NCBI RefSeq assembly: GCF_900110605.1
Contig: NZ_FOFI01000001.1
Coordinates: 372,001 to 436,000, forward strand
Reading direction: 5' to 3'
DNA from: Epilithonimonas lactis
GTDB lineage: Bacteria > Bacteroidota > Bacteroidia > Flavobacteriales > Weeksellaceae
DNA length: 64,000 nt
Shown here in pieces: positions 52,064 through 60,265 of the stretch. The position numbers were made by a program, and so were the translations under genes. The notes beneath the pieces are model-generated. The model did not search any database, was not told the origin of the DNA, and saw nothing but the letters and a program-made list of their open reading frames with translations. Positions within the stretch are counted from its first letter, which is position 1. The number at the start of each line of letters is the position of its first letter.

Positions 52064-53971
52064 TTAATCCTGCAATTCCAACCAACGCAATTCGAAATTC
52101 TCTAATTTTTTAGAGAGGCTTTCCAATTCCGCTGAGAATTTTGCAATCTTTTCGTAATCAGTTTCGTTGTTCAATTCGTCGAGTATTTTGCTTCGTTGCT
52201 CTTCCAATTTCGGCATTTCCTTTTCGATTGTTTCCAACTCGTGTTGCTCTTTGAAAGATAATTTCTTCTTTGGTTGTTGGTTGTTTGTTGGTTGAGGATT
52301 TGCCACAACTTGCACAGTCGATTTTTCTTCCGACTTCTGACTTCCGACTTCCGTCTTTTCTACTTTAGGACTTTTCTCTTCGTTCTTCAGGTTCTCTCTG
52401 TACTCAGAGAAATTCCCAACAAACTCTTTTATTTTTCCGTCACCTTCAAAAGCTAGAACGTGGTCCACAATTCTGTCCATAAAATATCGGTCGTGAGAAA
52501 CGATAATCAAACTTCCCTGAAAATTCTGAAGGAAGTTTTCCAAAACCGTCAAAGTCGGTAAATCCAAATCATTCGTAGGTTCATCAAAAATCAAGAAATT
52601 TGGATTCTGATAAAGAATGTACATCAAGTGCAATCTGCGTTTTTCTCCTCCCGAAAGTTTCGAAATCGGTGAGTATTGCGTTTGGTCATCAAACAAGAAT
52701 AATCTCAAAAACTGAGAAGCAGAAATTGTTTTTCCATTGGCCAATGGGAAATTCTCCCCAATTTCTTTGATGAAATCAATAACGCGTTCATCTTCTTTAT
52801 AGGTCAAACCTTTCTGCGCAAAATATCCGAACTTAATTGTTTCTCCGGTTTCAATTTCACCTGAATCTTTCGGTTCAAAACCTTGGATGATATTTAATAA
52901 AGTCGATTTTCCAGCACCGTTTTTCCCAACGATTCCCACTTTTTCACCTCGTTGAAATTGATAAGAAAAATCTTTGAACAACACTTTCTCACCATAACTT
53001 TTATTGATGTCTCGAAGTTCAAGGATTTTGTTCCCCAATCTTTTCATTTCGAAATCCAACGCCAAAGTTTCTTTTCTCGTGTCGGTTTTCGCTATTTTTT
53101 CAGTTTCGTAGAAGTCATCTTGACGCGATTTTGATTTCGTGGTTCTCGCTTTAGGCTGTCTTCGCATCCATTCTAATTCCTTTCTGTAAAGGTTGTTGGC
53201 CTTATCAATCGTCGAATTCAAATTGTCCTCACGAATCATTTTATTCTCAAGGTAAGTCGCGTAACTTCCGTTGTGGAGATAGAGATTTCCGTCTTCCATT
53301 TCCCAAATCTTGTCACAAACGGCATCCAAGAAATAACGGTCGTGCGTCACCAAAAGCAAGGTGATTTTCGCCTTACTCAAATAATTTTCCAGCCATTCTA
53401 CCATTTCCACGTCCAAGTGGTTGGTCGGCTCATCCATAATTAATAACGTGTGGCGATGTTCCGCTCTGGTTTCTGTCAAAAGTTTTGCCAATGCAATTCT
53501 CTTGATTTGTCCACCAGAAAGCGTTCCCATTTTCGCCGACAAATCGGTAATTTTAAGTTGAGAAAGAATCTGTTCCATCTCATTTTCCAAATCCCAAGCC
53601 TTATGGATTTCCATCTCAGCCAAAGCCGTTTCCATATCATCCGGATTTTCCGAGGTCAAAGCGTGGTGATATTTTTTTAAAGCCAAAATAGGTGCAGAAT
53701 CCAAAGTCATCATAAATTCCTCGACAGACAATTTCGGGTCAAAATCAATTTCCTGGTCAAACAAAACGACTTGGATGTCTTTGTTAATTACCACTTCACC
53801 ACCGTCCGCAATTTCTTTTCCCATCAGGATTTTCAGAAGTGTGGATTTTCCGCTTCCATTTTTGGCAACGATGGCAATTTTGTCGCCTTCGTTTACGTGG
53901 AAGGTAATATTTTTGAACAGAACTTTGACGCCGTAAGATTTGCTAAGATTTTCTGCAGAAACGTAATTCAT
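52064..53971 (-). CDS. ABC-F type ribosome-associated ATPase (Uup/EttA-like)
   Basis: A 635-residue soluble protein with two ABC domains and no membrane segments. Domain 1: Walker A AKNGSGKSTLL, signature LSGGQIKRIALAK, Walker B LLIMDEPTNHLD. Domain 2: GKNGAGKSTLL, LSGGEKRRLHLMY, FLIFDEPTNDLD. A C-terminal Lys/Glu-rich coiled coil follows, as in Uup. Members act on ribosomes to resolve stalls or protect against antibiotics. A 7-bp hairpin (GCTGGAA/TTCCAGC) lies 27 bp before the start. Confidence 0.92.
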   Translation of the reverse strand: MNYVSAENLSKSYGVKVLFKNITFHVNEGDKIAIVAKNGSGKSTLLKILMGKEIADGGEVVINKDIQVVLFDQEIDFDPKLSVEEFMMTLDSAPILALKKYHHALTSENPDDMETALAEMEIHKAWDLENEMEQILSQLKITDLSAKMGTLSGGQIKRIALAKLLTETRAEHRHTLLIMDEPTNHLDVEMVEWLENYLSKAKITLLLVTHDRYFLDAVCDKIWEMEDGNLYLHNGSYATYLENKMIREDNLNSTIDKANNLYRKELEWMRRQPKARTTKSKSRQDDFYETEKIAKTDTRKETLALDFEMKRLGNKILELRDINKSYGEKVLFKDFSYQFQRGEKVGIVGKNGAGKSTLLNIIQGFEPKDSGEIETGETIKFGYFAQKGLTYKEDERVIDFIKEIGENFPLANGKTISASQFLRLFLFDDQTQYSPISKLSGGEKRRLHLMYILYQNPNFLIFDEPTNDLDLPTLTVLENFLQNFQGSLIIVSHDRYFMDRIVDHVLAFEGDGKIKEFVGNFSEYRENLKNEEKSPKVEKTEVGSQKSEEKSTVQVVANPQPTNNQQPKKKLSFKEQHELETIEKEMPKLEEQRSKILDELNNETDYEKIAKFSAELESLSKKLENFELRWLELQD

Positions 53972-54065
53972 TTTGGGTTGGATGATGGAGGTTAAATGCT
54001 GGAAGTTTTTCCAGCTGCGAAAGTACGAAAATGAAATTTTAAAATTCAGATAATCATAATTATTT

Positions 54066-54150
54066 GGGCAGCTTTATCCGTCTTCCACTCCCAATCTTTT
54101 TGCCAGCGCTTTTCCCCTCGCAAAAAGGATTTCCGTTCAAGCCGGGCTGC
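54066..54150 (+). repeat. Dispersed palindromic element, copy C
   Basis: It starts GGGCAGC and ends GGGCTGC like copy A, with TCCGTCTTCCACTCCC on the left and TTCCGTTCAAGCCGGGC on the right. The inner part is shorter, with TTTTTGC facing GCAAAAA. It lies in the intergenic region of a divergent gene pair. Confidence 0.75.
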
Positions 54151-54270
54151 GAAGATTCTACGTTTCATTGACATCTTTAGAAAAATTTAACGAAAACCAA
54201 AACGCATTTAACCTTTTCTTGAGATAATAGAAATGGGAAATTTCAGATGTTTGCAATCAAATTAAACTCT

Positions 54271-55095
54271 ATGAAAAAACTCAACTTTCTGTTTGCCATC
54301 TTCGCATTTGCCGCTTTTCACGCACAAACCATTTCCGGAATTGTCCTTTCAAAAGAAGATAACACACCAATTCCTTACGCTAAAATTGGGATTATGAACG
54401 ATGGTTCTGGAATTCAGGCTGATGAAAATGGGAAATTCCAAATTCAATTGGACAATGTTTCGAAAGACAAAGAATTGATGGTCGATGTTCCAGGCTACAA
54501 ACAGTTCCGAAGTTCTGTGGAAGATTTTGCAAAACAGAATCCTCACACTATTTATTTGTACGAAAAAGTCACCAATATTCAGGAAGTTGTAATCGTTCCC
54601 AATAATTACAAAGACAAAAATATGGGCGTGAACAGCAAATCGAAATCTGTGATGTTTACGCCGAATATGGAAAAAGGAAATTCGGTTGTAGAAGAAACAG
54701 CGGTGGAATTCAGTTCCAGCAAAAAACTGAAAATCACCAAAATCAATATCAATTTTTCCAGATTCGAAGCTACGACGCCCATCAAAGTTCGTTACACGAT
54801 TTATGATGAGAAAGATGGCAAACCAAACAATCTGATTTTGAATAAAGACATCATCGCCACGATTAATAAAGACAAATTGGATAATTCTACTTTTTCTGTG
54901 GATGTGAGTGGTGAAAAAATCTGGCTTCAAGGCAAATTCTTCGTCGGGATTCAGTTTATTGGACAGTCAGATGGGAAAGTGGCTTTGAGCGGTGCGCTTT
55001 TCAGGTCGGGATATTACCGTTCGTTCTATGGCAATTGGGAAAAAATCGGAATGGCAGCGCCAGCTATCAACATTGATGTGAAAGTGAAAAAGTAG
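54271..55095 (+). CDS. Secreted carboxypeptidase-regulatory-like domain protein
   Basis: A 274-residue exported protein. The signal peptide LNFLFAIFAFAAFHAQ is followed by a CarboxypepD_reg-like beta sandwich (ISGIVLSKEDNTPIPYAKIG), as found on TonB receptors and surface proteins of Bacteroidota. The rest (about 110-274) is a beta-rich domain without a name. The ATG before KKLNFLF is preferred over one 24 bp upstream, because it starts a typical signal peptide. Function unknown; it could be a surface or periplasmic adhesion protein. Confidence 0.82.
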   Translation: MKKLNFLFAIFAFAAFHAQTISGIVLSKEDNTPIPYAKIGIMNDGSGIQADENGKFQIQLDNVSKDKELMVDVPGYKQFRSSVEDFAKQNPHTIYLYEKVTNIQEVVIVPNNYKDKNMGVNSKSKSVMFTPNMEKGNSVVEETAVEFSSSKKLKITKININFSRFEATTPIKVRYTIYDEKDGKPNNLILNKDIIATINKDKLDNSTFSVDVSGEKIWLQGKFFVGIQFIGQSDGKVALSGALFRSGYYRSFYGNWEKIGMAAPAINIDVKVKK

Positions 55096-55108
55096 TTTGA
55101 TTTATTTC

Positions 55109-55116
55109 TACATTTG
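55109..55116 (+). promoter_or_regulatory. -7 box of the alpha/beta hydrolase gene
   Basis: TACATTTG, a perfect TAnnTTTG match, 17 bp before the start codon. No TTG at the usual spacing. Confidence 0.5.
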
Positions 55117-55133
55117 ACCATTAATCAAATCCA

Positions 55134-55913
55134 ATGAAAAATATACTGTTTTTAGTCTTGTTATGCAGTTGCATTTTCGGTATTGCCCAAGTTTCAGATT
55201 TTGGTAAAAATAAAAAAGTTGGAAAAGTACTTCATTTGAAAGATGCCGATATCTATTACGAAATTTACGGAGAAGGCGAACCATTATTTTTGCTTCACGG
55301 AAATGGTGGAAGTATCGACGCTTTTACGAAAGAAATTCCGGAGCTTTCCAAATATTTCAAAATCATTGCGATGGACACGCGTGCTCAGGGAAAAAGTACG
55401 GATACTTCGACTGAACCTTTGACGTACATTAAGTTTGCGGATGATGTAAAAGCTTTGGCGGATGAATTGAAATTAAAGAAAATCAATATTCTCGGCTGGA
55501 GCGACGGCGGAAATACGGCGATTGAATTTGCAATCAAATATCCAAAAAAAATCAATAAAATCATCACAAGTGGCGCCAACGTTTTCCCGAATGGCGTAGG
55601 AGAAAGTGAAGTCGAAAATATGAAAAAGGACGCCGCGAAAATGAAAGCTGAAAACAAACCTGAACGTGAGATTCGCCTGCTTCAATTGATGATTGACGAA
55701 CCAAAAATCACCACGGAACAACTCAACGAGATCAAAGCGAAAGTCTTTGTTTTAGCAGGAGAAAATGATTTGATTTTGCGTTCGCATACAGAATACATCG
55801 CCAAAGAAATTCCTAATTCCAAATTGAAAATCTACAAAGGTGCTTCACACGGCGTTCCGATAGAAAGAGCGGAAGAGTTGAACAAAGATGTGACTGAGTT
55901 TTTGAAGAAGTAA
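55134..55913 (+). CDS. Secreted alpha/beta hydrolase
   Basis: A 259-residue hydrolase with a signal peptide (ending FGIAQ). The oxyanion part PLFLLHGNGGSIDAF, the nucleophile S123 in LGWSDGGNTA and the late histidine in KGASHGVPIE form the triad. It is close to proline-iminopeptidase or lactonase-like families. The second copy of this fold in the window (331 residues, at 15956) is only distantly similar. It has its own -7 box and ends near the convergent toxin gene. Confidence 0.88.
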   Translation: MKNILFLVLLCSCIFGIAQVSDFGKNKKVGKVLHLKDADIYYEIYGEGEPLFLLHGNGGSIDAFTKEIPELSKYFKIIAMDTRAQGKSTDTSTEPLTYIKFADDVKALADELKLKKINILGWSDGGNTAIEFAIKYPKKINKIITSGANVFPNGVGESEVENMKKDAAKMKAENKPEREIRLLQLMIDEPKITTEQLNEIKAKVFVLAGENDLILRSHTEYIAKEIPNSKLKIYKGASHGVPIERAEELNKDVTEFLKK

Positions 55914-55916
55914 AGC

Positions 55917-56195
55917 TTATTTGAATAAATCGGAATGTGTGCCAGTTCTGGTGAGAGAAACCAGTTTAATTTCTTCGTCTTGTTTCCAAATCAAAAGCCA
56001 ATCTGGTTGGATATGACATTCCCAATAACCTTTGAAATTTCCTTTTAAAGTATGAGGTTTATAGCTGCTTGGAAGTTTCCCATTTTTTTCGAGTAATATG
56101 ACAACCTCTTTGAATAATTCCAGGTTAAGTCCTCGTTTCTGAGCTAACTTAATGTCCTTTTTTATTTTGCCAGTATACTCGATTTCGTAACTCAT
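55917..56195 (-). CDS. YafQ-like type II toxin (RelE superfamily)
   Basis: A 92-residue mRNA interferase-like protein. The residues corresponding to the YafQ active site are present: H48, H61, D65, H87 and F91 (KPHTLKGNFKGYWECHIQPD, TGTHSDLF). YafQ cleaves mRNA on the ribosome. The start codon overlaps the antitoxin stop (ATGA), as in coupled pairs. Being chromosomal and flanked by ordinary genes, the role could be stress response or addiction. Confidence 0.88.
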   Translation of the reverse strand: MSYEIEYTGKIKKDIKLAQKRGLNLELFKEVVILLEKNGKLPSSYKPHTLKGNFKGYWECHIQPDWLLIWKQDEEIKLVSLTRTGTHSDLFK

Positions 56196-56407
56196 ATCCC
56201 CAATTCTTTGAATAAATCTTTGGAGTTTTTCACTTTGAAGGTTTTACCTTTTTCAACATCTTCAATAGCTTTGATGGTCGCCGAATTGGGTTCGTTTTCA
56301 TCAACTATTTCCACACCTTTTTTTTCATCGATTCCAATTTTTATCAATTCCAAAAGTGCTTTCCCGTAACTTGTGCGCTTGTTTATTTTTAGCTTGATTG
56401 TTTCCAT
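56192..56407 (-). CDS. Antitoxin of the YafQ-like pair
   Basis: A 71-residue antitoxin. The N-terminal METIKLKINKRTSYGKALLE should be the DNA-binding part, and the C-terminal NSATIKAIEDVEKGKTFKV should wrap the toxin. An extra upstream ATG (nine codons earlier) lies beyond the promoter box, so the ATG before ETIKLKI is chosen. No clear named antitoxin family (DinJ or Phd) is assigned. Confidence 0.82.
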   Translation of the reverse strand: METIKLKINKRTSYGKALLELIKIGIDEKKGVEIVDENEPNSATIKAIEDVEKGKTFKVKNSKDLFKELGI

Positions 56408-56423
56408 TTCTATTCTATTAACA

Positions 56424-56431
56424 CAAAGATA
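56424..56431 (-). promoter_or_regulatory. -7 box of the toxin-antitoxin pair
   Basis: On the minus strand it reads TATCTTTG, 16 bp before the antitoxin start. It supports the downstream start codon. Confidence 0.6.
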
Positions 56432-56473
56432 CAAGAAAATATTATTGAATTAATATTGATAATTTATCAAAAA

Positions 56474-57334
56474 TCAATCAATCGTCATCATTTTCAAACT
56501 CCAAAGATTTCCATTGTAAATATCCAAATCGACTTTGGAATTAATCCCGTAAACAATCCCGTTTTCTGAAAATTGCCAGAACTGAAATTCATCATCTGGT
56601 GAAGGCGTCGGGACATCGTTGTAATTCGCCAGCCAAAGCGGATAATCATCGAATTCACCTTTCAGATAATCTTTGTAATAATGGTAGTAGGTGTAGATGA
56701 TGGGTTTCTCACCGTATGTTTCTTCCATTATTTTAATCCAGACCTTGAGGTCAGAAACCAATTGTTCTTTTGATTTCTTTCTTGGATTTTTTTCGATGTC
56801 AAGAATTGGAGGCAAATCGCCAGATTCCAATTTTGCAACAGAAAGAAAAGAATTTGCCTGCATTATCGGGTCTTCATCAGGACGATAAAAGTGGTAAGCA
56901 CCTCGGATGAGACCGTGGTGTTTTGCCGTTTCCCAAAAATGGTCAAAGTTCTTATCCAATTTTCGATTGCCCATACTTGCTCTCAAAACAACGAATTTTA
57001 AAGGAATAGTTCTATTTCCTATGCTTAAACTATCCCACTGGATATCTTCTTTTCTTTGATAATGAGAAATGTCGAACCCAAAAGTCTGATTGGAATAGAG
57101 ACCAACGATTTTATCAATTCTCGCTGATTCCTTTTCCGAGTTCGTAAGATTCTTGTGTTCGAAGTGTTTTCCTAAATAGTAGGAGAAGTAATAATTTATT
57201 TTTTGCCTTAGATAAAAACCTGTACCGAGCAGAGACACCAAAAGAATCAACAGAAGAATCCAACGCTTTTTGACAAAAACATTTTTTCTTTTCTGATGGA
57301 TTTTCCGCTTCGTAGATTGGTTTGCCTTTGCCAT
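56474..57334 (-). CDS. GH25 family lysozyme, membrane anchored
   Basis: A 286-residue protein. A basic N-terminus with a membrane helix (RWILLLILLVSLLGTGFYL) is followed by a GH25 muramidase domain from about residue 80: FGFDISHYQRKED, VLRASMGNRKLDKNFDHFW, GAYHFYRPDEDP and the catalytic DIE in PPILDIEKNP. The C-terminal FWQFSENGIVYGINSKVDLD is the family end. It probably cleaves peptidoglycan in the periplasm during growth or remodelling. Confidence 0.92.
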   Translation of the reverse strand: MAKANQSTKRKIHQKRKNVFVKKRWILLLILLVSLLGTGFYLRQKINYYFSYYLGKHFEHKNLTNSEKESARIDKIVGLYSNQTFGFDISHYQRKEDIQWDSLSIGNRTIPLKFVVLRASMGNRKLDKNFDHFWETAKHHGLIRGAYHFYRPDEDPIMQANSFLSVAKLESGDLPPILDIEKNPRKKSKEQLVSDLKVWIKIMEETYGEKPIIYTYYHYYKDYLKGEFDDYPLWLANYNDVPTPSPDDEFQFWQFSENGIVYGINSKVDLDIYNGNLWSLKMMTID

Positions 57335-57342
57335 AAGTTTTG

Positions 57343-57350
57343 CAAAAATA
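57343..57350 (-). promoter_or_regulatory. -7 box of the GH25 gene
   Basis: On the minus strand it reads TATTTTTG followed by CA, inside the palindrome TTTTGCAAAA. It ends only 8 bp from the start codon, so the leader would be very short. Confidence 0.5.
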
Positions 57351-57467
57351 TTATATTTCCCTTTTGAAAAAGAACAAGATGAATTTATTTTTAAAATTTA
57401 AAATATTGATTAATTTTTTTGGCTTACTTTGTGCTTAGAATATCATATTAATTTAAAATATAAAAAG

Positions 57468-57809
57468 ATGAAAAAGAGAATCTTATCAGCAGCCGCATTT
57501 CTATTTGTAGCAGTTGCAATGAATGCCCAAACTGTAAAACAGGAAGTGAAAAAGGATGCGAAAGCTGTAGGAACGGCAGTTGAAAAAGGTGCAAAAGCAA
57601 CTGGTGAAGGCGTGAAAGATGGCGCAGAATGGGTTGGCGATAAAACCAAAAAAGGCGCCAAAGCAACTAAAAAAGGTGTGAAGAAAGGCGCAAAATGGAC
57701 AGGCAAAACAGCAAAAAAAGGTGCTAAAGCCGTAGAGAAAACGGCAGTAAAAGGTGCTGACGCCGTAAGCGACACTTATAAAGACGTGAAGGCGGATATC
57801 AAGAAATAG
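57468..57809 (+). CDS. Small secreted Lys/Ala/Gly-rich repeat protein
   Basis: A 113-residue protein with a signal peptide (ending AMNAQ). The mature part is built of KKGAKA/KKGVKKGAKWTG-like 8-11-residue repeats, strongly basic, resembling the Lys-rich tail of histone H1 or an LEA-like amphipathic helix. Two overlapping antisense frames are open because of the repeats and are not genes. An in-frame extension 39 bp upstream lacks signal-peptide character. It may bind DNA, polyanions or LPS outside the cell; the function is unknown. Confidence 0.75.
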   Translation: MKKRILSAAAFLFVAVAMNAQTVKQEVKKDAKAVGTAVEKGAKATGEGVKDGAEWVGDKTKKGAKATKKGVKKGAKWTGKTAKKGAKAVEKTAVKGADAVSDTYKDVKADIKK

Positions 57810-57820
57810 AATTAGTTCAG

Positions 57821-57849
57821 AAAGACTTCAAAATTTGAGGTCTTTTTTT
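57821..57849 (+). terminator. Terminator after the Lys-rich protein gene
   Basis: The hairpin AAAGACTTCAAA / TTTGAGGTCTTT (one G-T) is followed by T7. Confidence 0.8.
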
Positions 57850-57957
57850 GTAACATTTTACTATAATTGATAACTAAATAAAAGACAATATTTCACGAAA
57901 GGAATATTTGATCTTAGAAATTTGACTAATTTTATTCAGGAAAAAATTTAAAAAAAT

Positions 57958-58608
57958 ATGAAACGAATCATTTTGACATTCGCATTATCGGTTATGATGG
58001 TGGTAACGATGTCTGCACAAGCGTTGCCAACAGCAAAACAAATCATTGATAACTACGTGACTGTTCTTGGTGGAAAACAAAAATTGGAAGCTGTAAAAAC
58101 ACTTTCTATGAAAAATACCATCAGCGTGATGGGAATGGAAATGGAAGGAAAGACCTTGAAGAAAGATAACAAGTTCAAATCCACACAGTCTATGATGGGA
58201 CAGGAGATGGTTCAGGTTTTTGATGGCGAGAAAGGTTATGCATCTCAAATGGGTCAGAAAATGGATCTTCCTGCAGACCAGATATCAAAACTAAAGACAG
58301 CTAAAATAATGGATGCATTAGGATTGGATCCTGCGAAAATCAAAACTGTTGAGAAAACTCAGATTGACGGAAAAGATTATTATTTGCTTTCTTCAGACGA
58401 TTCCAAATCTTACTTCGATGTGAAAACTGGATTGCTTTTCAAGACTGAAAATGACAAAGGCAATATGACCATCAACAAATATACCGACGTGGACGGAATC
58501 AAATTCGTGGAAGAAATGTCTGTAGATGCAGCAGGACAGCAGATCAGTGTCAAAAATTCTGATATCAAGATCAACCAACCGATCTCTGATGACGAGTTTA
58601 AATTGTAA
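57958..58608 (+). CDS. LolA-like secreted protein
   Basis: A 216-residue exported protein. The signal peptide (VMMVVTMSAQ) is followed by LPTAKQIIDNYVTVLGGKQK and a beta-rich body in the style of outer-membrane lipoprotein-sorting (LolA/LppX) folds. It is unusually rich in Met and Lys, with MSMKNTISVMGMEMEG-like strands. Lipoprotein transfer is possible, but LolA itself would be another gene; it could be a general periplasmic lipid binder. A hairpin terminator follows. Confidence 0.7.
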   Translation: MKRIILTFALSVMMVVTMSAQALPTAKQIIDNYVTVLGGKQKLEAVKTLSMKNTISVMGMEMEGKTLKKDNKFKSTQSMMGQEMVQVFDGEKGYASQMGQKMDLPADQISKLKTAKIMDALGLDPAKIKTVEKTQIDGKDYYLLSSDDSKSYFDVKTGLLFKTENDKGNMTINKYTDVDGIKFVEEMSVDAAGQQISVKNSDIKINQPISDDEFKL

Positions 58609-58650
58609 AAGGAAAAATGTATTTTGTACAATGTACAAATGCCACTAAAT

Positions 58651-58682
58651 AAAAAAGGAGTCCAAATTGGATTCCTTTTTTT
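58651..58682. terminator. Bidirectional terminator
   Basis: AAAAAAGGAGTCCA and TGGATTCCTTTTTT form a 14-bp stem with one wobble pair, flanked by A and T runs. It separates convergent genes. Confidence 0.85.
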
Positions 58683-58718
58683 TGTCTCTAATCTCCTATC
58701 TTAAGATTTCCTGTCTGA

Positions 58719-59303
58719 TTAAGAATTATATTCTTTTTCCCATTCTTCTGCGGCGTCGCAAAGGGTTTTGTAAAATTCTTCGCCGTATTTGCGGATGAGC
58801 GGCTCTTTTAGGAATTGATAGATCCTCACTTGTAATTCTTTCCCCAAAGTACAGGCATCATTACAAATTTCCCACTCGTGATAGTTTAGCGCGATGAAGG
58901 TTTTATAATCATTCACTCTTATTGGATAAAGGTGACACGAAATTGGTTTTTTCCAATCAACAACGCCGTCTTCGTAAGCTTTTTCGATACCACATTTCGT
59001 TGTGCCTTTCTCATCAAAAATAACGTAAGCACATTCGCTTCCGTTAACCAATGTCGTCACGTAACCGCCGTCATAAGGATCTATAACCCAAGTTCCTTGT
59101 TCCTCGATGGCTTTCACGCCTTCTGATCTGAGGTAAGATTTTATTTTCGGGAAAATTTCCTCAAGAATTGGCAATTCGTCTTTGTCGAGTGGTGCGCCAG
59201 TGTCGCCGTCTACGCAACAAGCGCCTTTGCATTTGGTAAGGTTGCAGACAAAGCTCTCTGCAAATATATCTTCGGAAATCAGTTTATCATCTATCTGGAT
59301 CAT
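58719..59303 (-). CDS. DUF3109 family cysteine-rich protein
   Basis: A 194-residue cytoplasmic protein of the DUF3109 family, related to YkgJ-type cysteine cluster proteins. Metal- or cluster-binding cysteines are in CNLTKCKGACC, TKCGIEKAYE, SCHLYPIRV and ICNDACTLG. The role is unknown; an Fe-S or zinc site is likely. It lies 14 bp downstream of the DUF6427 membrane protein and shares its transcript. Confidence 0.85.
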   Translation of the reverse strand: MIQIDDKLISEDIFAESFVCNLTKCKGACCVDGDTGAPLDKDELPILEEIFPKIKSYLRSEGVKAIEEQGTWVIDPYDGGYVTTLVNGSECAYVIFDEKGTTKCGIEKAYEDGVVDWKKPISCHLYPIRVNDYKTFIALNYHEWEICNDACTLGKELQVRIYQFLKEPLIRKYGEEFYKTLCDAAEEWEKEYNS

Positions 59304-59317
59304 TCTTCATCAATTAT

Positions 59318-60223
59318 TTAATATTGTGCAAAATTAGCGATTTTAAATGCTGCCAAGCAAAAAACAACGATCCAAAGTCCCAATTCCTGCATCCAGTATT
59401 TTGGAAGGAAACGCAACATTCGGCTGATAATAATGCTTACAGGCAAAGCAAGTAGCAAAAGATATTCGTAATCATAGCCCATATAGAAAATGATCGTGAT
59501 CAATTGCGCAAGCGAAAAAACCAGGACAAAAGTATATTTGTATCTGCTGATAGGACTTTTCTCATTATAATGTTTGAAGTGATCGGAAAGCGAGTAGATG
59601 ATCATCAAGGCAATCGGGATCAAAATATATAAAGGATAGTAAGATCTCAACATTTCAAATGAAGCTGAAAATGGTAGATAAGAACGGTCCCATGTGGTAA
59701 AATGTATCAAGTACATCACACCAAAATAACTCAAGACAATCAAAATGGCCCCAAATAAAAGTCGAAACATGTTAAGACCAATTCGTCCGGAAGTTCCGAT
59801 GATATGGAAGATGACGAACACAGCCATTGGCCAACTGGGCGGGAAAACGAGAAATGTAAAAGCCAGAATTGCACCTACAAGCATATATGAACTTTTCCTC
59901 AATTGGTCATTTTGACTCGTCAAGATCAATAATAAAATGGAGCTCATCAAGAAAGTACAGGCCAAACCCAGATTGATGGTTCCATCGTAAAAAGCAACCA
60001 CAAAAACCGTGTAAAGAAATAATGGAAGATGGGAAAATTGGTTTAATGCGATCGCATTGAATAAAAAATATCCCAAACTGATCCCGGTGAATGTAATTAA
60101 AGTCGGAATAAGGGTTATGTTTTTGAAATCTAATAAGTTAAGTGATAGGAATATCAGAAACAAAGCGCCAATGTAGGCTGGAACAGAAAAAATATTGCTT
60201 TCTTTTGAAAGTAATCGAAACAT
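59318..60223 (-). CDS. DUF6427 multi-pass membrane protein
   Basis: A 301-residue protein with about nine membrane helices, beginning MFRLLSKESNIFSVPAYIGA. It fits the DUF6427 family found in Flavobacteriia, whose function is unknown. It is divergent from a small DUF6341-type gene, with both promoters packed in a 42-bp gap. The distribution of this pair within the phylum suggests a core envelope role, but that is inference. Confidence 0.8.
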   Translation of the reverse strand: MFRLLSKESNIFSVPAYIGALFLIFLSLNLLDFKNITLIPTLITFTGISLGYFLFNAIALNQFSHLPLFLYTVFVVAFYDGTINLGLACTFLMSSILLLILTSQNDQLRKSSYMLVGAILAFTFLVFPPSWPMAVFVIFHIIGTSGRIGLNMFRLLFGAILIVLSYFGVMYLIHFTTWDRSYLPFSASFEMLRSYYPLYILIPIALMIIYSLSDHFKHYNEKSPISRYKYTFVLVFSLAQLITIIFYMGYDYEYLLLLALPVSIIISRMLRFLPKYWMQELGLWIVVFCLAAFKIANFAQY

Positions 60224-60247
60224 TTTTTATAAATTTGTGCAAAGTTA
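60205..60247. promoter_or_regulatory. Overlapping divergent promoters
   Basis: The plus-strand -7 box TAAATTTG (60230-60237) has a TTG at 60205-60207 and a 22-bp spacer. The minus-strand box TAACTTTG (60247-60240) lies 3 bp away. The two would fire towards each other with overlapping 5' ends, so initiation may be mutually exclusive. Confidence 0.6.
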
Positions 60248-60265
60248 ATTTAAAAAAAGAAAAAT

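Noticed and set aside
57443-57775. Minus-strand frames opposite the Lys-rich protein gene
   Set aside because: They are shadows of the sense repeats; the sense frame has a signal peptide and terminator.
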